The notes under the pieces: model-generated
What the model saw: the letters and a program-made list of their open reading frames with translations, nothing else
What the model was told of the DNA's origin: nothing
Databases searched by the model: none
Source of the DNA: Aurantimonas aggregata
GTDB taxonomy: Bacteria; Pseudomonadota; Alphaproteobacteria; Rhizobiales; Rhizobiaceae
Direction: 5' to 3'
Length of the DNA: 64,000 nt
Assembly: GCF_010500835.1 (NCBI RefSeq)
Contig: NZ_JAAAMJ010000003.1
Span: 186,001-250,000 of the forward strand
Program-made: the position numbers and the translations under genes
Shown: one piece after another, positions 9,307-20,028 of the stretch
Position numbering within the stretch: the first letter of the stretch is position 1
How the letters are laid out: the number at the start of each line of letters is the position of its first letter

Positions 9307-10449
9307 TCAGGTCTCGCTCAACCCCTCGAAGAATTCCTTCATGCGGGCGAAGAATCCGTTCGACTGCGGCGAGGTTTCCGAAGAGGACAACTCCTCGAAC
9401 TCCTCCAGCAGTTCGCGCTGGCGACGAGAAAGGTTCTGCGGCGTCTCGATCGTCACCTGGATGAACAGGTCCCCAACCTGCGTCGAACGCAGCACCGGCA
9501 TGCCCTTGCCGCGGACGCGGAACTGCTTGCCGGTCTGGGTGCCCTCCGGAACCTTGACCCGCGTCGTCGCGCCATCCAGCGTGTTGACGTCGAAATGCCC
9601 GCCCAGGGCGGCGGTAATCATCGACATCGGCGCCTTGCAGAACAGATCGGCCCCGTCGCGCTGGAAGAACTCGTGCGGCCGCACCGACAGGAAGATGTAG
9701 AGGTCGCCCGCCGGCCCACCGCGCAGGCCCGCCTCGCCCTCGCCGGCTAGGCGGATGCGGGTGCCGTCCTCGATGCCGGCCGGAATGTTCACCGACAGCT
9801 TGCGCTCTTCCGGCAGCCGTCCGTCGCCGCCGCATTTGCGGCAGGGATCGGCGATGACCTGGCCACGGCCCTCGCAGTTCGGGCACGTGCGCTCGATCGA
9901 GAAGAAACCTTGCGCGGCACGAACCCGGCCGACGCCGCCGCAGGTCGGGCAGGTCTGCGGGCTGGTGCCCGGGCGGGCGCCCGAGCCGGTGCACTCGTCG
10001 CACTGGATGGTGGTGGGGACGCTGATCTCGGCCGTCTTGCCACCGAAGGCCTCCTCCAGGGAGATCTCCATGTTGTAGCGCAGGTCCGAGCCGCGCTCGC
10101 GGCCCGAGCCGCCGGCGCTGCGGCCGCCGCGGGCGCGTCCGCCCATCATCTCGCCGAAGATGTCGTCGAAGATGTCGGCCATGGAAGAGCCGAAATCGCC
10201 GCGGAAGCCGCCGGCGCCGCCGCCGTTCTGGAACGCGGCATGGCCGAAGCGGTCATAGGCGGCACGTTTCTGCGGATCCTTGAGGACCTCGTAGGCCTCG
10301 GCAAGTTCCTTGAACTTCACTTCCGCCGCAGCGTCACCGGGGTTCTTGTCGGGATGATGCTGCATCGCGAGCTTGCGAAATGCGACCTTGAGTCCCTTTT
10401 CGTCGACCTCGCGGGACACGCCGAGCATCTCGTAGTAATCGGCCTTCAT
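9307..10449 (-). CDS. dnaJ: chaperone protein DnaJ
   Basis: Type I Hsp40 co-chaperone of 380 residues, of usual length. The J domain has HPD in [11 protein letters not shown] (about residues 32-42), followed by a Gly/Phe/Arg-rich linker, four zinc-finger repeats ([32 protein letters not shown]) and the C-terminal substrate-binding domains. It stimulates DnaK ATPase activity and delivers unfolded clients. It is separated from dnaK by an acyltransferase gene and a terminator, so it must be transcribed from its own promoter or by readthrough. Confidence 0.98.
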   Translation of the reverse strand: MKADYYEMLGVSREVDEKGLKVAFRKLAMQHHPDKNPGDAAAEVKFKELAEAYEVLKDPQKRAAYDRFGHAAFQNGGGAGGFRGDFGSSMADIFDDIFGEMMGGRARGGRSAGGSGRERGSDLRYNMEISLEEAFGGKTAEISVPTTIQCDECTGSGARPGTSPQTCPTCGGVGRVRAAQGFFSIERTCPNCEGRGQVIADPCRKCGGDGRLPEERKLSVNIPAGIEDGTRIRLAGEGEAGLRGGPAGDLYIFLSVRPHEFFQRDGADLFCKAPMSMITAALGGHFDVNTLDGATTRVKVPEGTQTGKQFRVRGKGMPVLRSTQVGDLFIQVTIETPQNLSRRQRELLEEFEELSSSETSPQSNGFFARMKEFFEGLSET

Positions 10450-10586
10450 TCACGCTTCCATCGTTTGTTCGGCGGGCTGGGACGCAGCAGACGACGGCGC
10501 CGGTGACGCCTTTCGTCGCAAGCCCAGCATGTAGGAATGGCCGCCGGGGGTTACCATAGCGGCAGCCGGAATGGAATCGGGCGGCT

Positions 10587-11669
10587 TCAGGCGGAAGCCA
10601 GCCGCGCTTCGCAAGCCGGCCGCGGCCGCGGGCCGGCGATCAGGGCGCCGAAGCGCTTCTCCAGATAGCGATCCGACAGCATCGCCACCGCCAGCGTCGC
10701 CGCCATCGGCAGCAGCCAGAAGACGTAGAAGTCGACGATGCCGGCGGGCTCGAGCCAGCGGGTCCAGATGACGGTAAGGAACAGGAACTCCATCACCGGG
10801 TGCCAGAGATAGATGCCGAAAGAGACGCGGGTCACCGGCATGGCGAAGCGCAGCGCGGCGGTGGAATTCGGCCGGGCGGTCTCCGCCAGCGCCGTCGCGC
10901 TCAGCGAGAAGGCGAGCAGCGCCAGCACGAGATAGGTCGGCAGTTGCCAGATCATCGCGGCGAGCGCTCCGGCGAGCAGGGCAAGGCCCGGAAGGTGCGA
11001 TCGAATGTCAAGCGCCCGCCGGGCGACGACCCCGGCGATGCAGGCGCCGATGCAGAAATCGGCGAAGGCCCGGTAGGCGCCCATTGTGTCGGCGGTCGTC
11101 CAGTGGCCGGACGGAAAGACGCCCCACTGCGACGCCATCTCGAGCGCGGCGATCCAGCCGAGGGTCAGGAGGCCGAGACCCGGCAGCCCCTTCCATCGCA
11201 TCGCGACGATGATCAGCGGAAACGCCGCGTAGCAGAAGATTTCGGCACTGACCGACCAGGAAACGAAGTTGAGCGCCAGATGGTCGGTGGTTCCCAGCGC
11301 GTGGATAGCCAGGAGATGCAGCGGCATCGCTTCCAGCTCCTGGCGCCATGGATAGTTGTCGGCGCCGGCGATCATCGCCAGCAGAGCCACCGCGACGAAG
11401 AACAGCGTGACGATGACGTGCAGCGGATAGAGCCGGGCGATCCGCCGCCGCAGGAAGCCGCGATAGTCGGCGACGTCCCGCAGCTCGCCGCCGTAGCGCG
11501 TGGTGATGAAGAAGCCGGAGATCATGAAGAACATGTCGAGCAGCGGCAGCAACCGGTGGAGGAACTCCGTGCCGGCCTCGGCCCCATAGGGTGCCGCGAA
11601 CAGGAAATGATACGCCATGATAAGGATGGCAGCGACAAGGCGCCAGCAGTCGAACAGGCGAAAGTACAC
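10587..11669 (-). CDS. acyltransferase 3 family membrane protein (OafA/ExoZ type)
   Basis: Multi-pass inner-membrane acyltransferase of 360 residues. It begins FRLFDCWRLVAAILIMAYHF, carrying the catalytic-type His of the family, and includes RRRIARLYPLHV and about ten hydrophobic helices. Such enzymes O-acylate surface polysaccharides, lipid A or other glycans. The start is GTG at 11669 with GGAG seven bases upstream. It lies between dnaK and dnaJ, which are usually adjacent, and is flanked by the dnaK terminator, so it looks like an independent insertion of chromosomal type. The target glycan is unknown. Confidence 0.86.
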   Translation of the reverse strand: MYFRLFDCWRLVAAILIMAYHFLFAAPYGAEAGTEFLHRLLPLLDMFFMISGFFITTRYGGELRDVADYRGFLRRRIARLYPLHVIVTLFFVAVALLAMIAGADNYPWRQELEAMPLHLLAIHALGTTDHLALNFVSWSVSAEIFCYAAFPLIIVAMRWKGLPGLGLLTLGWIAALEMASQWGVFPSGHWTTADTMGAYRAFADFCIGACIAGVVARRALDIRSHLPGLALLAGALAAMIWQLPTYLVLALLAFSLSATALAETARPNSTAALRFAMPVTRVSFGIYLWHPVMEFLFLTVIWTRWLEPAGIVDFYVFWLLPMAATLAVAMLSDRYLEKRFGALIAGPRPRPACEARLASA

Positions 11670-11828
11670 GGCACGCTCCGGTCCGATGCGGGGCAGCGCG
11701 ATACGCGAAAGCCCGACGTGGAAACGCTGTCCATTGGCACGACCGGCCCCCCACCGTGCAAGCGGAAGGTGAAAACTCCGTTAACAGCGCAGTAGCCACG
11801 AGGGTGGGTGCCGCAACGCCGCGGCCAT

Positions 11829-11863
11829 TAAAAAAGCCCCGGCGGTTTGGTCCGCCGGGGCTT
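11829..11863 (-). terminator. intrinsic terminator of dnaK
   Basis: A perfect inverted repeat (AAAGCCCCGGCGG, loop TTTGGT, matching right arm) begins 28 bases beyond the dnaK stop. On the minus strand it is followed by a run of six T, the classic Rho-independent layout. Confidence 0.9.
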
Positions 11864-11890
11864 TCGTCTGTCTCGCTGTGGTCTGAAGCG

Positions 11891-13819
<1,929 letters not shown>

Positions 13820-14147
13820 GAGCATTCTCCTTTGCGAGCGAGCCGCCCGGGACCCTCTAAGAGGCATTCCGCCAAGGGCGGCCCCCAGAATTCTTGGATA
13901 CACCGCCGGGCCAAAACCGTTGAACAATCAGGCTCTGCGGGGCTGGCGGCTATATATGAACCGGCATTTGGGCGCGCAAGGCGGACGGTCGCGGTTTCGT
14001 GAGCAGGCCCACAGCGATCGGCCCGAATCCCGGGAATGCGACAACGGTAGGGAACCGCAACCGTTCTCGTGCCCTTTACCGACCATATGATCCCAAAACG
14101 GGTGGCCAGGCCAGCCTGAGCGGGGTCCTCGCAACTGGAGTACCGTC
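13820..14147. other. divergent intergenic region dnaK / 24-residue peptide gene
   Basis: This 328-base gap holds the dnaK heat-shock promoter and leader on the minus strand and, at its right end, the ribosome site (GGAG) of the small peptide gene. I see no further gene. No CIRCE-type inverted repeat was found. Confidence 0.6.
13951..13980 (-). promoter_or_regulatory. heat-shock (sigma-32) promoter of dnaK
   Basis: On the minus strand, CTTG (13980-13977) is followed after 18 bases by CATATAT (13958-13952). This agrees with the alphaproteobacterial heat-shock consensus CTTG-N17/18-CnTATnT. It lies about 130 bases upstream of the dnaK start on the same strand. Confidence 0.75.
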
Positions 14148-14222
14148 ATGAACAGTATCATTTATATCGTCGGGCTGGTCGTCGTGGTCGCCATCGTGCT
14201 GTCGCTTATCGGCGTCCTCTGA
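14148..14222 (+). CDS. 24-residue single-helix membrane peptide
   Basis: Very short gene encoding 24 residues. After MNSIIYIVG the product is almost entirely one hydrophobic helix (runs of V, A, I and L). GGAG lies eight bases before the ATG and a hairpin follows the stop, so it looks like a complete small transcription unit. Similar tiny peptides starting with an IIYIVGLVV-like pattern are, from memory, widespread in rhizobia, but their function is not known. It could be a stress-related membrane peptide; a toxin of a type I system is an alternative. Confidence 0.65.
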   Translation: MNSIIYIVGLVVVVAIVLSLIGVL

Positions 14223-14255
14223 CGCACCGCGACGCTTCACCGATCACAACGTGAT

Positions 14256-14288
14256 TTTGGCCCTGCCGGTCCTGCCGGCGGGGCCAAA
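14256..14288. terminator. bidirectional terminator hairpin
   Basis: A 14-bp stem (TTTGGCCCTGCCGG, with one wobble pair) with a five-base loop lies between the 3' ends of the small peptide gene (plus) and the penicillin-binding protein gene (minus). T/A tracts border both sides, fitting termination in both directions. Confidence 0.65.
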
Positions 14289-14317
14289 TTGCGTCCGGCG
14301 CCAGATTTCATTCTTTC

Positions 14318-16570
14318 CTAGCCGCCGAAGATGCGACGGAACAGCGACTCGTCGCTTGATCTCCCGCCGCTACCGACGCGGCCCTCCACGGTCAGGCCCG
14401 GTGGTGGCGGACCGTCGCTGATGATCGCGCCGCGCGGGATGTCGCCCGGCGGCACCGGAGCGCCTCCCTGGCCATCGTAGTAATAGCCGCTGTCCGGCGA
14501 TGCCGGATCGTAGTAGCCGCCTTCGCCGTAGCCGCTGTCGGCCGTCAGCGGGGCTTCCTGTTCGCCGATGCGGTAATCGCCCGGCAGCGGCGTCGCCGGC
14601 AGACCTTCATGCGCGGCGACCATGAAGGCGTGCCAGGCCTGCGCCGGCAGCGTGCCGCCGGTGACCTTCTGCATGTTGGCGCCGTTGTCGTTGCCGAGCC
14701 AGACGCCGGTGATCAGATTGGCCGTGTAGCCGACGAACCAGGCATCCTTGAAATCCTGGGTCGTGCCGGTCTTGCCAGCGGCCTGCCAGCCCTCGATCGC
14801 GGCGCGCTGGCCGGTGCCGGCTGCCACGACCTGGGTCATCATCGCGTTCATCATCCCCACCACCTCGGCGGAAACGAGGATCGGCGGGACCTCGGCGCCG
14901 CGTTCCCACAGCACCTTGCCGTCCTCCGAGGTGACGCGGTTGACCAGATGCGGCGTCGCCCGGTAGCCGCCATTGGCGAACGGCGCGAAGGCGCCGGTCA
15001 GTTCCAGCAACGAAACTTCCGACGTGCCGAGCGCGATCGAGGCATTCTCGACCAGCGCCGACCCGATCCCCAGCCGGCTGGCCATCTCGATGACGGCCGG
15101 CGCGCCGACGGCCTCGACCAGCTTGGCGGCGACGGTGTTCAGCGACTGGCGCAGCGCGTCGGCGAGCGTAACCGGACCGCGGAAGCGGTTGTCGTAGTTC
15201 TGCGGCGACCAGTTGCCGATCTGGACCGGTCCGTCCTCGATCATCGTCTCCGGGCGCCAGCCTGCCTCGATCGCGGCGGCATAGACGAACGGCTTGAAGG
15301 TCGAGCCCGGCTGGCGCTTGGCATCCACGGCACGGTTGAACTGGCTCTGGGCGTAATCCCTCCCGCCGACCATGGCCCGGATCGCGCCGGTTCCGTCGAG
15401 GGCGACGAGCGCGCCCTGGCTGACATTCTGCTTGGCACCGTCGACGGTGGCGCGGATCGCCTTCTCGGCGGCCCGCTCGAGGCCGAGATCGATCGTCGTC
15501 TCGACGATCACGTCCTCCTTCACCTGCCCGACGAGGTCGAGGATATCGCGCATGACGACGTCGGCGGCGTAATGCTCGGCGCCGTTCCAGTAGCTGCGCG
15601 CGCTGGTCGGCTTCTGCGCCCTCGCATCGGCCAGCGCAACGTCGTCGATGAAGCCCGTCTCGCGCATCGCCGAAAGCACGACTTCGGCGCGGGCCTTGGC
15701 GGCCTCCGGGTCGCGAGCCGGGGACAGTCGCGAGGGCGCCTTGAGGAGGCCCGCGAGCAGTGCCGCCTCGGCGAGGTCGAGTTCGGACGCCGGCTTGTCG
15801 TAATAGCGTCCCGCCGCCGCCTCGATGCCGGTGGCGCCCGAGCCGAAATAGACCCGGTTGAGATACATCTCGAGGATCTGGTCCTTGGTGAACTGGTGCT
15901 CCAGCCAGAGCGCCAGCACCGCCTCCTGGAGCTTGCGCTCCATGGACTGCTCGGGGCTGAGGAAGATGTTCTTCGCTAGCTGCTGGGTCAGCGTCGAGCC
16001 CCCCTGCACGGTCTCGCCGGCAGCCATGTTCTCGAAGAAGGCGCGGACGATGCCGACCGGGTCGATGCCGTAATGGTCGTAGAACCGCCGGTCCTCGATG
16101 GCGATCACCGCCTGGGGCACGTAGGGGCTGATCTCGTCGAGGGCGACGGCCTTGCCGCCGGTCAGGCCGCGATTAGCGAGGACCTCGCCAGCGACCGAGA
16201 CGATCTTGACGTTGGGCGGCCGGTCCGGGATCGCCCAGGCTTCCTGCGGCAGCTTGACGGCGACGTAGCCGACGAGGCCGGCGACGGCGAGGCCGCCGAC
16301 CATGCCGACGAGGACGAACAGGCGGAACAGGTGACCGATGAAGCTGCGCCGGCGCCGGCCGCCGCCTGCACCGCCGGAACCGGAGGAGCGGCCGCGGCGC
16401 GCGGCGTTCCGGCTGCCGGAAGCGGCGCCGGCCTTGGCGTTCTTGCGCGATGACTTGCGGCGAATGTCGTTGGCGGCGGGCGGCACGGCGCGGTCGTCGG
16501 CGCTGATCCGGAACTCGTCGTCGGCCGGCCCGGAAAAGGTCGGTTCGATTCGCTCGTGCCGTTTCGCAGC
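14318..16570 (-). CDS. class A penicillin-binding protein 1A family
   Basis: Bifunctional peptidoglycan transglycosylase/transpeptidase of about 750 residues. A basic cytoplasmic N-terminus is followed by one membrane helix (FRLFVLVGMVGGLAVAGLVG). The GT51 domain has the catalytic Glu in EDRRFYDHYGID and the QGGSTLTQQLAKN motif. The transpeptidase domain has STFK, SLN and KTGTT. The C-terminus is rich in Tyr, Gly and Pro. The start at 16570 is chosen because the family typically begins near MAxKRxxRIEP; an in-frame ATG at 16675 is an alternative. A CtrA-like box lies upstream. Confidence 0.92.
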   Translation of the reverse strand, partial: AAKRHERIEPTFSGPADDEFRISADDRAVPPAANDIRRKSSRKNAKAGAASGSRNAARRGRSSGSGGAGGGRRRRSFIGHLFRLFVLVGMVGGLAVAGLVGYVAVKLPQEAWAIPDRPPNVKIVSVAGEVLANRGLTGGKAVALDEISPYVPQAVIAIEDRRFYDHYGIDPVGIVRAFFENMAAGETVQGGSTLTQQLAKNIFLSPEQSMERKLQEAVLALWLEHQFTKDQILEMYLNRVYFGSGATGIEAAAGRYYDKPASELDLAEAALLAGLLKAPSRLSPARDPEAAKARAEVVLSAMRETGFIDDVALADARAQKPTSARSYWNGAEHYAADVVMRDILDLVGQVKEDVIVETTIDLGLERAAEKAIRATVDGAKQNVSQGALVALDGTGAIRAMVGGRDYAQSQFNRAVDAKRQPGSTFKPFVYAAAIEAGWRPETMIEDGPVQIGNWSPQNYDNRFRGPVTLADALRQSLNTVAAKLVEAVGAPAVIEMASRLGIGSALVENASIALGTSEVSLLELTGAFAPFANGGYRATPHLVNRVTSEDGKVLWERGAEVPPILVSAEVVGMMNAMMTQVVAAGTGQRAAIEGWQAAGKTGTTQDFKDAWFVGYTANLITGVWLGNDNGANMQKVTGGTLPAQAWHAFMVAAHEGLPATPLPGDYRIGEQEAPLTADSGYGEGGYYDPASPDSGYYYDGQGGAPVPPGDIPRGAIISDGPPPPGLTVEGRVGSGGRSSDESLFRRIFGG

Positions 16571-16733
16571 CATCTGCAGCCCTTGTCCGAAGGGCAAGCC
16601 GGCATGCCCGGCAGCCCTGTCCCCACTCGATCCCCCGGCGGGCCGGCCTTCCGGGGAAGTCGGCACCGCCTGCATCGCCGCCCTTGGTCGAAGCGGCGAA
16701 ACGATCGTCGGGGTGGAGCCTAAATGCGGCGAA

Positions 16734-16748
16734 TTAACGGGGCGTTAA
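16734..16748. promoter_or_regulatory. CtrA-like box upstream of the penicillin-binding protein gene
   Basis: TTAA-CGGGGCG-TTAA is an exact match to the CtrA consensus TTAA-N7-TTAA. It lies 60-165 bases upstream of the two possible starts of the penicillin-binding protein gene, in the gap after the MipA-like gene. CtrA is the cell-cycle master regulator of alphaproteobacteria, so control of a cell-wall synthase is plausible, but only by inference. Confidence 0.5.
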
Positions 16749-16803
16749 GCAATGCGGCGGGGCATGGACCGGCGGTTTGCTGCCGATGCGGCGAGCGCCG
16801 CGC

Positions 16804-17634
16804 CTACCAGAGGTCGAGCGAGAAGCGCTTCGAGACGCCGAGGCCGAAGGTGAACTGGTTGGCGTCGCCCGCCTCGACGATCGGCGAATCCTTGGCGTCG
16901 CCGATCAGCCGCGCATAGGAAGCGTCGGCGTCGACGAACCAGTCGGTGTAGACCTCGTAGCGGGCCGACGCCGCGACGCCGACGCTCTTGAAGCCGCCAT
17001 CGGGATCATAGGGCTCCAGCCGGCCACCGGTGTTGAAGGATTCCGACGTCGTCACGCCGAAATAGGCGTCCATGTAGTCGCTGGACGCGAAGCTGGCGGT
17101 CGGGCCGGCCTTGAGGACAAGGCGCTCGGTCGGCCGGGAAATCAGGTTGGCGCCGATATCGCCGACGACACCGTCAGCGCCGCCGAAGGCGTAGCGCACG
17201 GCACCGTAGATTTCGGCATGGTCCCATTCGTAGCCGGCTCTCACGCCCAGCTCGTAGGTGTCGTCGACGTCGTCAAGTCCGTCCAGGCCATCGAAATCCG
17301 AGGCGTCGCGCTCGCCGACATAGCCGAAGGAGGGACCGATCGAGAAGCCGAGGCCATCCTTGCCACCGAAGGCGCCGATACCTGGGATGCTCAGATACTC
17401 GACATTGATGATCGGCCGGGGACTCAGTTCGTAGTCGTCGGCGCCGTCATACTGCGGCGTGACGGTCCCGCCGATACCGAGGAAGATGACGAGATCGGTG
17501 TCGCCGTAATCGAAGGCCGCGGGCGCCGGCGGCGCCGGGTTCGGATCGTAGGGCGCATAGACGTCCGCAGCGGCCGCGCCAAGGCTCGTGCCGAGCAGTA
17601 GGGCGAGGCCCGCGGCGGCGGTAAGAATACGCAT
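16804..17634 (-). CDS. MipA/OmpV family outer-membrane protein
   Basis: Outer-membrane beta-barrel protein of 276 residues. The signal peptide RILTAAAGLALLLGTSLGAAAA is cut near ADVYAPY. The mature part shows the MipA/OmpV pattern (GIGGTVTPQYDGADDYELSPRP near the start, then alternating strands) and ends in a C-terminal aromatic (FSLDLW) as outer-membrane porins do. An unusual Asp-rich loop (DFDGLDGLDDVDDTYE) may bind cations. The start at 17634 is chosen for the signal peptide. MipA proteins scaffold murein enzymes in E. coli, but most relatives are uncharacterised. Confidence 0.85.
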   Translation of the reverse strand: MRILTAAAGLALLLGTSLGAAAADVYAPYDPNPAPPAPAAFDYGDTDLVIFLGIGGTVTPQYDGADDYELSPRPIINVEYLSIPGIGAFGGKDGLGFSIGPSFGYVGERDASDFDGLDGLDDVDDTYELGVRAGYEWDHAEIYGAVRYAFGGADGVVGDIGANLISRPTERLVLKAGPTASFASSDYMDAYFGVTTSESFNTGGRLEPYDPDGGFKSVGVAASARYEVYTDWFVDADASYARLIGDAKDSPIVEAGDANQFTFGLGVSKRFSLDLW

Positions 17635-17955
17635 GTCCTGATACTCCAGCCTTCCGCGTCTCTTCAGTCGCCAGTCAAGCCGGCAGGACGCGTGATGCCC
17701 TCCGTTCATACGGGAAATTTATGAATCGACAATCAAGGATTGGTCGCTCTGGCGGCGGTGTTCGATGTTTGCGTGGGAGCGTTGCGCCGCGACAACAGCG
17801 ACGCGATCCGGGCCACCGTAAACGCAGAAGGGCGCGGCAACCCCCTCGGCGCCGCGCCCTTCCGTCTAACCCCGCTTCCCCGTCGGACGAATCACGCCCA
17901 GGGAAAGTGCGGCACCCCTCATAAGTCAGATTGGCGGCAATCCGTTAAGCCTTCC
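17635..17955. other. intergenic region MipA-like gene / M20 dipeptidase
   Basis: A 321-base gap. It contains the hairpin terminator of the dipeptidase gene and presumably the promoter of the MipA-like gene; a CtrA-like box straddles its right edge. No gene is recognised in it. Confidence 0.5.
17827..17862 (-). terminator. probable terminator of the M20 dipeptidase gene
   Basis: A perfect 12-bp stem (GAAGGGCGCGGC and its complement) with a 12-base loop lies about 94 bases beyond the dipeptidase stop. The following minus-strand sequence has only a short T run, so termination may be partial. Confidence 0.55.
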
Positions 17956-17959
17956 TTAA
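17945..17959. promoter_or_regulatory. CtrA-like box
   Basis: TTAA-GCCTTCC-TTAA matches the CtrA consensus exactly and overlaps the stop codon of the M20 dipeptidase gene. It lies about 310 bases upstream of the MipA-like gene start on the same strand. A regulatory role is uncertain. Confidence 0.3.
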
Positions 17960-19350
17960 CGCGGCCCGCCGCCCAGCGCCGCCAGCACCCGCGCCCAGGA
18001 GCGCTGGCCCTTGTGGTAGGACGACATCTCGTACTTCTCGTTCGGCGAATGGATGGCGTCGTCGCCGAGACCGAAGCCGATCAGCAGCGACTCCATGCCG
18101 AGCAGTTCCTTGAACTCGCCGACTACCGGGATCGAGCCGCCCATGGCGATCATCACCGCCGGCTTCGGCCATTCGTCCGAGAGCGCCGTCTTCGCCGCCC
18201 CGAGCCAGGGCGAGTCGAAGGGCATCTGGATCGCCGGCGACCCGCCATGGTCCTCGAACTCGGCCGTGCAGTCGGCCGGCAGGCGCTCGGTGACGAACTG
18301 GCGGAAGGCGGCGCGGATGGCCTCGGGATCCTGCCGCGAGACCAGGCGGAACGAGATCTTGGCATGCGCTTCGGCGGCAATCACCGTCTTGAAGCCCTCG
18401 CCGGTATAGCCGCCCTCGATGCCGTTGAATTCGGCCGTCGGCCGCGACCAGACCTGCTCCAGCACCGAGCGATCCTTCTCGCCGGCCGGCACCGACAGGC
18501 CGACCTCGCCGAGGAAGTCCGTCTCGGAAAAGCCGAGCCCGTCCCAGATCGCGCGGACCGAGTCCGGCAGTTCGTCGACGCCGTCGTAGAAGCCAGGGAT
18601 GGTCACCCGACCGTCGGCATCGTGGATGTCGGCGAGGATCTTCGCCAGCACCCGCACCGGGTTCTGGGCCGCGCCGCCGTAATAGCCCGAATGCAGGTCC
18701 CGGCTGGCCGCCTTGATCGTGACCTCCTCGCCGACCATGCCGCGCAGGCCGGTCGAGATCGCCGGCGTCTCGCGGTTCCACATGTTGGTATCGCAGACCA
18801 GCGCGACGTCGGCTGTGAGCTCGGATCGGTTGGTCTCGAGGAACGGGCGCAGCGAGGGCGAGCCGGATTCCTCCTCGCCCTCGAGAAAGATCGTGACCTT
18901 GCAGGGCAGACCGCCGGTCTCCGCCTTGAAGGCGCGGCAGGCTTCGATGAAGGTCATCAGCTGACCCTTGTCGTCGGCGGCGCCGCGGGCGACGATCCGC
19001 TTCGAGCCGTCGGGCATGGTGACGACGCGGGGCTCGAATGGATCGGTATCCCAGAGCGCGACCGGGTCGACCGGCTGGACGTCGTAATGGCCATAGAAGA
19101 GGACGTGCGCCGCACCGTCGGGGCCGGCGTGATGGGCGACGACCATCGGATGGCCCGGCGTGTCGCGCACGGCGGCGTCGAAGCCGATCGCCGACAGGTC
19201 GCCGGCCAAGTATTCCGCCGCGCGCCGGCAATCGGCGGCATAGGCCGGATCGGTGGAGATGGACGGGATCCGCAGAAGGTCGTTCAGGCGCTCGACCGAC
19301 CGGTCGAGATTGAGGTCGAGCCAGGCGAGGACACTGTCGAGCTTGGGCAT
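17956..19350 (-). CDS. M20 family dipeptidase/carboxypeptidase
   Basis: Zinc metallopeptidase of 464 residues in the M20 family (ArgE/DapE/carnosinase group, dipeptidase subtype). Metal and catalytic motifs are visible: GHYDVQP (His about 88), the Asp-containing GAADDKGQ, the general-base EGEEESGS (about 157-160), and a late His in the C-terminal DAIHSPNE. The dimerisation domain lies between. It probably hydrolyses dipeptides in the cytoplasm. The start at 19350 is preceded by AAGGA at good spacing. It is transcribed alone. Confidence 0.92.
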   Translation of the reverse strand: MPKLDSVLAWLDLNLDRSVERLNDLLRIPSISTDPAYAADCRRAAEYLAGDLSAIGFDAAVRDTPGHPMVVAHHAGPDGAAHVLFYGHYDVQPVDPVALWDTDPFEPRVVTMPDGSKRIVARGAADDKGQLMTFIEACRAFKAETGGLPCKVTIFLEGEEESGSPSLRPFLETNRSELTADVALVCDTNMWNRETPAISTGLRGMVGEEVTIKAASRDLHSGYYGGAAQNPVRVLAKILADIHDADGRVTIPGFYDGVDELPDSVRAIWDGLGFSETDFLGEVGLSVPAGEKDRSVLEQVWSRPTAEFNGIEGGYTGEGFKTVIAAEAHAKISFRLVSRQDPEAIRAAFRQFVTERLPADCTAEFEDHGGSPAIQMPFDSPWLGAAKTALSDEWPKPAVMIAMGGSIPVVGEFKELLGMESLLIGFGLGDDAIHSPNEKYEMSSYHKGQRSWARVLAALGGGPR

Positions 19351-20028
19351 GGCGCGGATCCTTGGAAGGCGGCGGTGAACGCTGGCCGCCACGCAAAGAG
19401 CGGGCAGCGCGAGCGGATGCCAATGCCTAGAGGAGCCGGTGCGCCGTGATCAAGGGCGAGCGGCGACATCAGCCGTCATTTCGCGACGCCGAGGTCGGCG
19501 CCGAACGGCACCCGCAGGCCCAAAGGCCTAGTAGTTCCGAAGATCACAAATGCCTGGAATGAAGTGATCCCAAAGCAAAGAGAGCCGCCGCGGCCTGGAG
19601 GGGGATACACCGCAACGACTCTCTCGCTTTCAACGAGCGACGGTCCCGGAGAGGGGGAAGAGGACCGGATCGCTCTTATATTCGGCACAAGAGCGGGGGA
19701 CGTGCTTTGGCCGAACACGGCACCAATGATGCCGTCCTCAACAAGATGCGACTCGCCCATAGGGAAATCAAGACCGCGCACGGGCGCGTTCGTCACAACG
19801 GCGTGAAGATTTATTAACCGACGGTAACAAACACGGAGTAGTGCCGGAACGCAAGAGGGCACGCATGCCGCAGGGTCAATTATCGTGCTCAGTGGTCTGC
19901 GGTCGCGCCGGCCAGCCGCCGTCGCCCGTGTTGCGGACGATTCAAGTCGGACCGCGCCATCCACGGTGCCGCCCGGAGAGGTCTGGCAGCCGATGGACTT
20001 GGGCGAAGACCCGCGATACCACCGGCGC
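19351..20028. other. long intergenic region M20 dipeptidase / polA
   Basis: A 678-base divergent gap, the longest in the window, with local sequence more A/T-rich than its neighbours around 19,540-19,870. It should contain promoters for the dipeptidase (minus) and polA (plus). I recognise no established gene; a possible 36-codon frame at 19707-19817 is listed separately. A GAGAG...CTCTC inverted repeat lies within about 19,579-19,624, but no RNA family is recognised. Confidence 0.5.
19707..19817 (+). CDS. possible 36-residue basic peptide (TTG start)
   Basis: Short frame in the polA upstream region with a protein-like composition (Lys, Arg, His, Asn; for example NDAVLNKMRLAHREIKTAHG), ending ...VKIY and TAA. 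A GGGGGA purine run lies about ten bases before the TTG. There is no known family and no hydrophobic segment. It could equally be chance; the support is only amino-acid composition and position. Confidence 0.22.
   Translation: MAEHGTNDAVLNKMRLAHREIKTAHGRVRHNGVKIY

Noticed and set aside
19885-20028. N-terminal extension of PolA by 48 residues
   Set aside because: The extension is Arg/Pro-rich and absent from the family; the conserved start is MNKGDHLFLVDGS at 20029.
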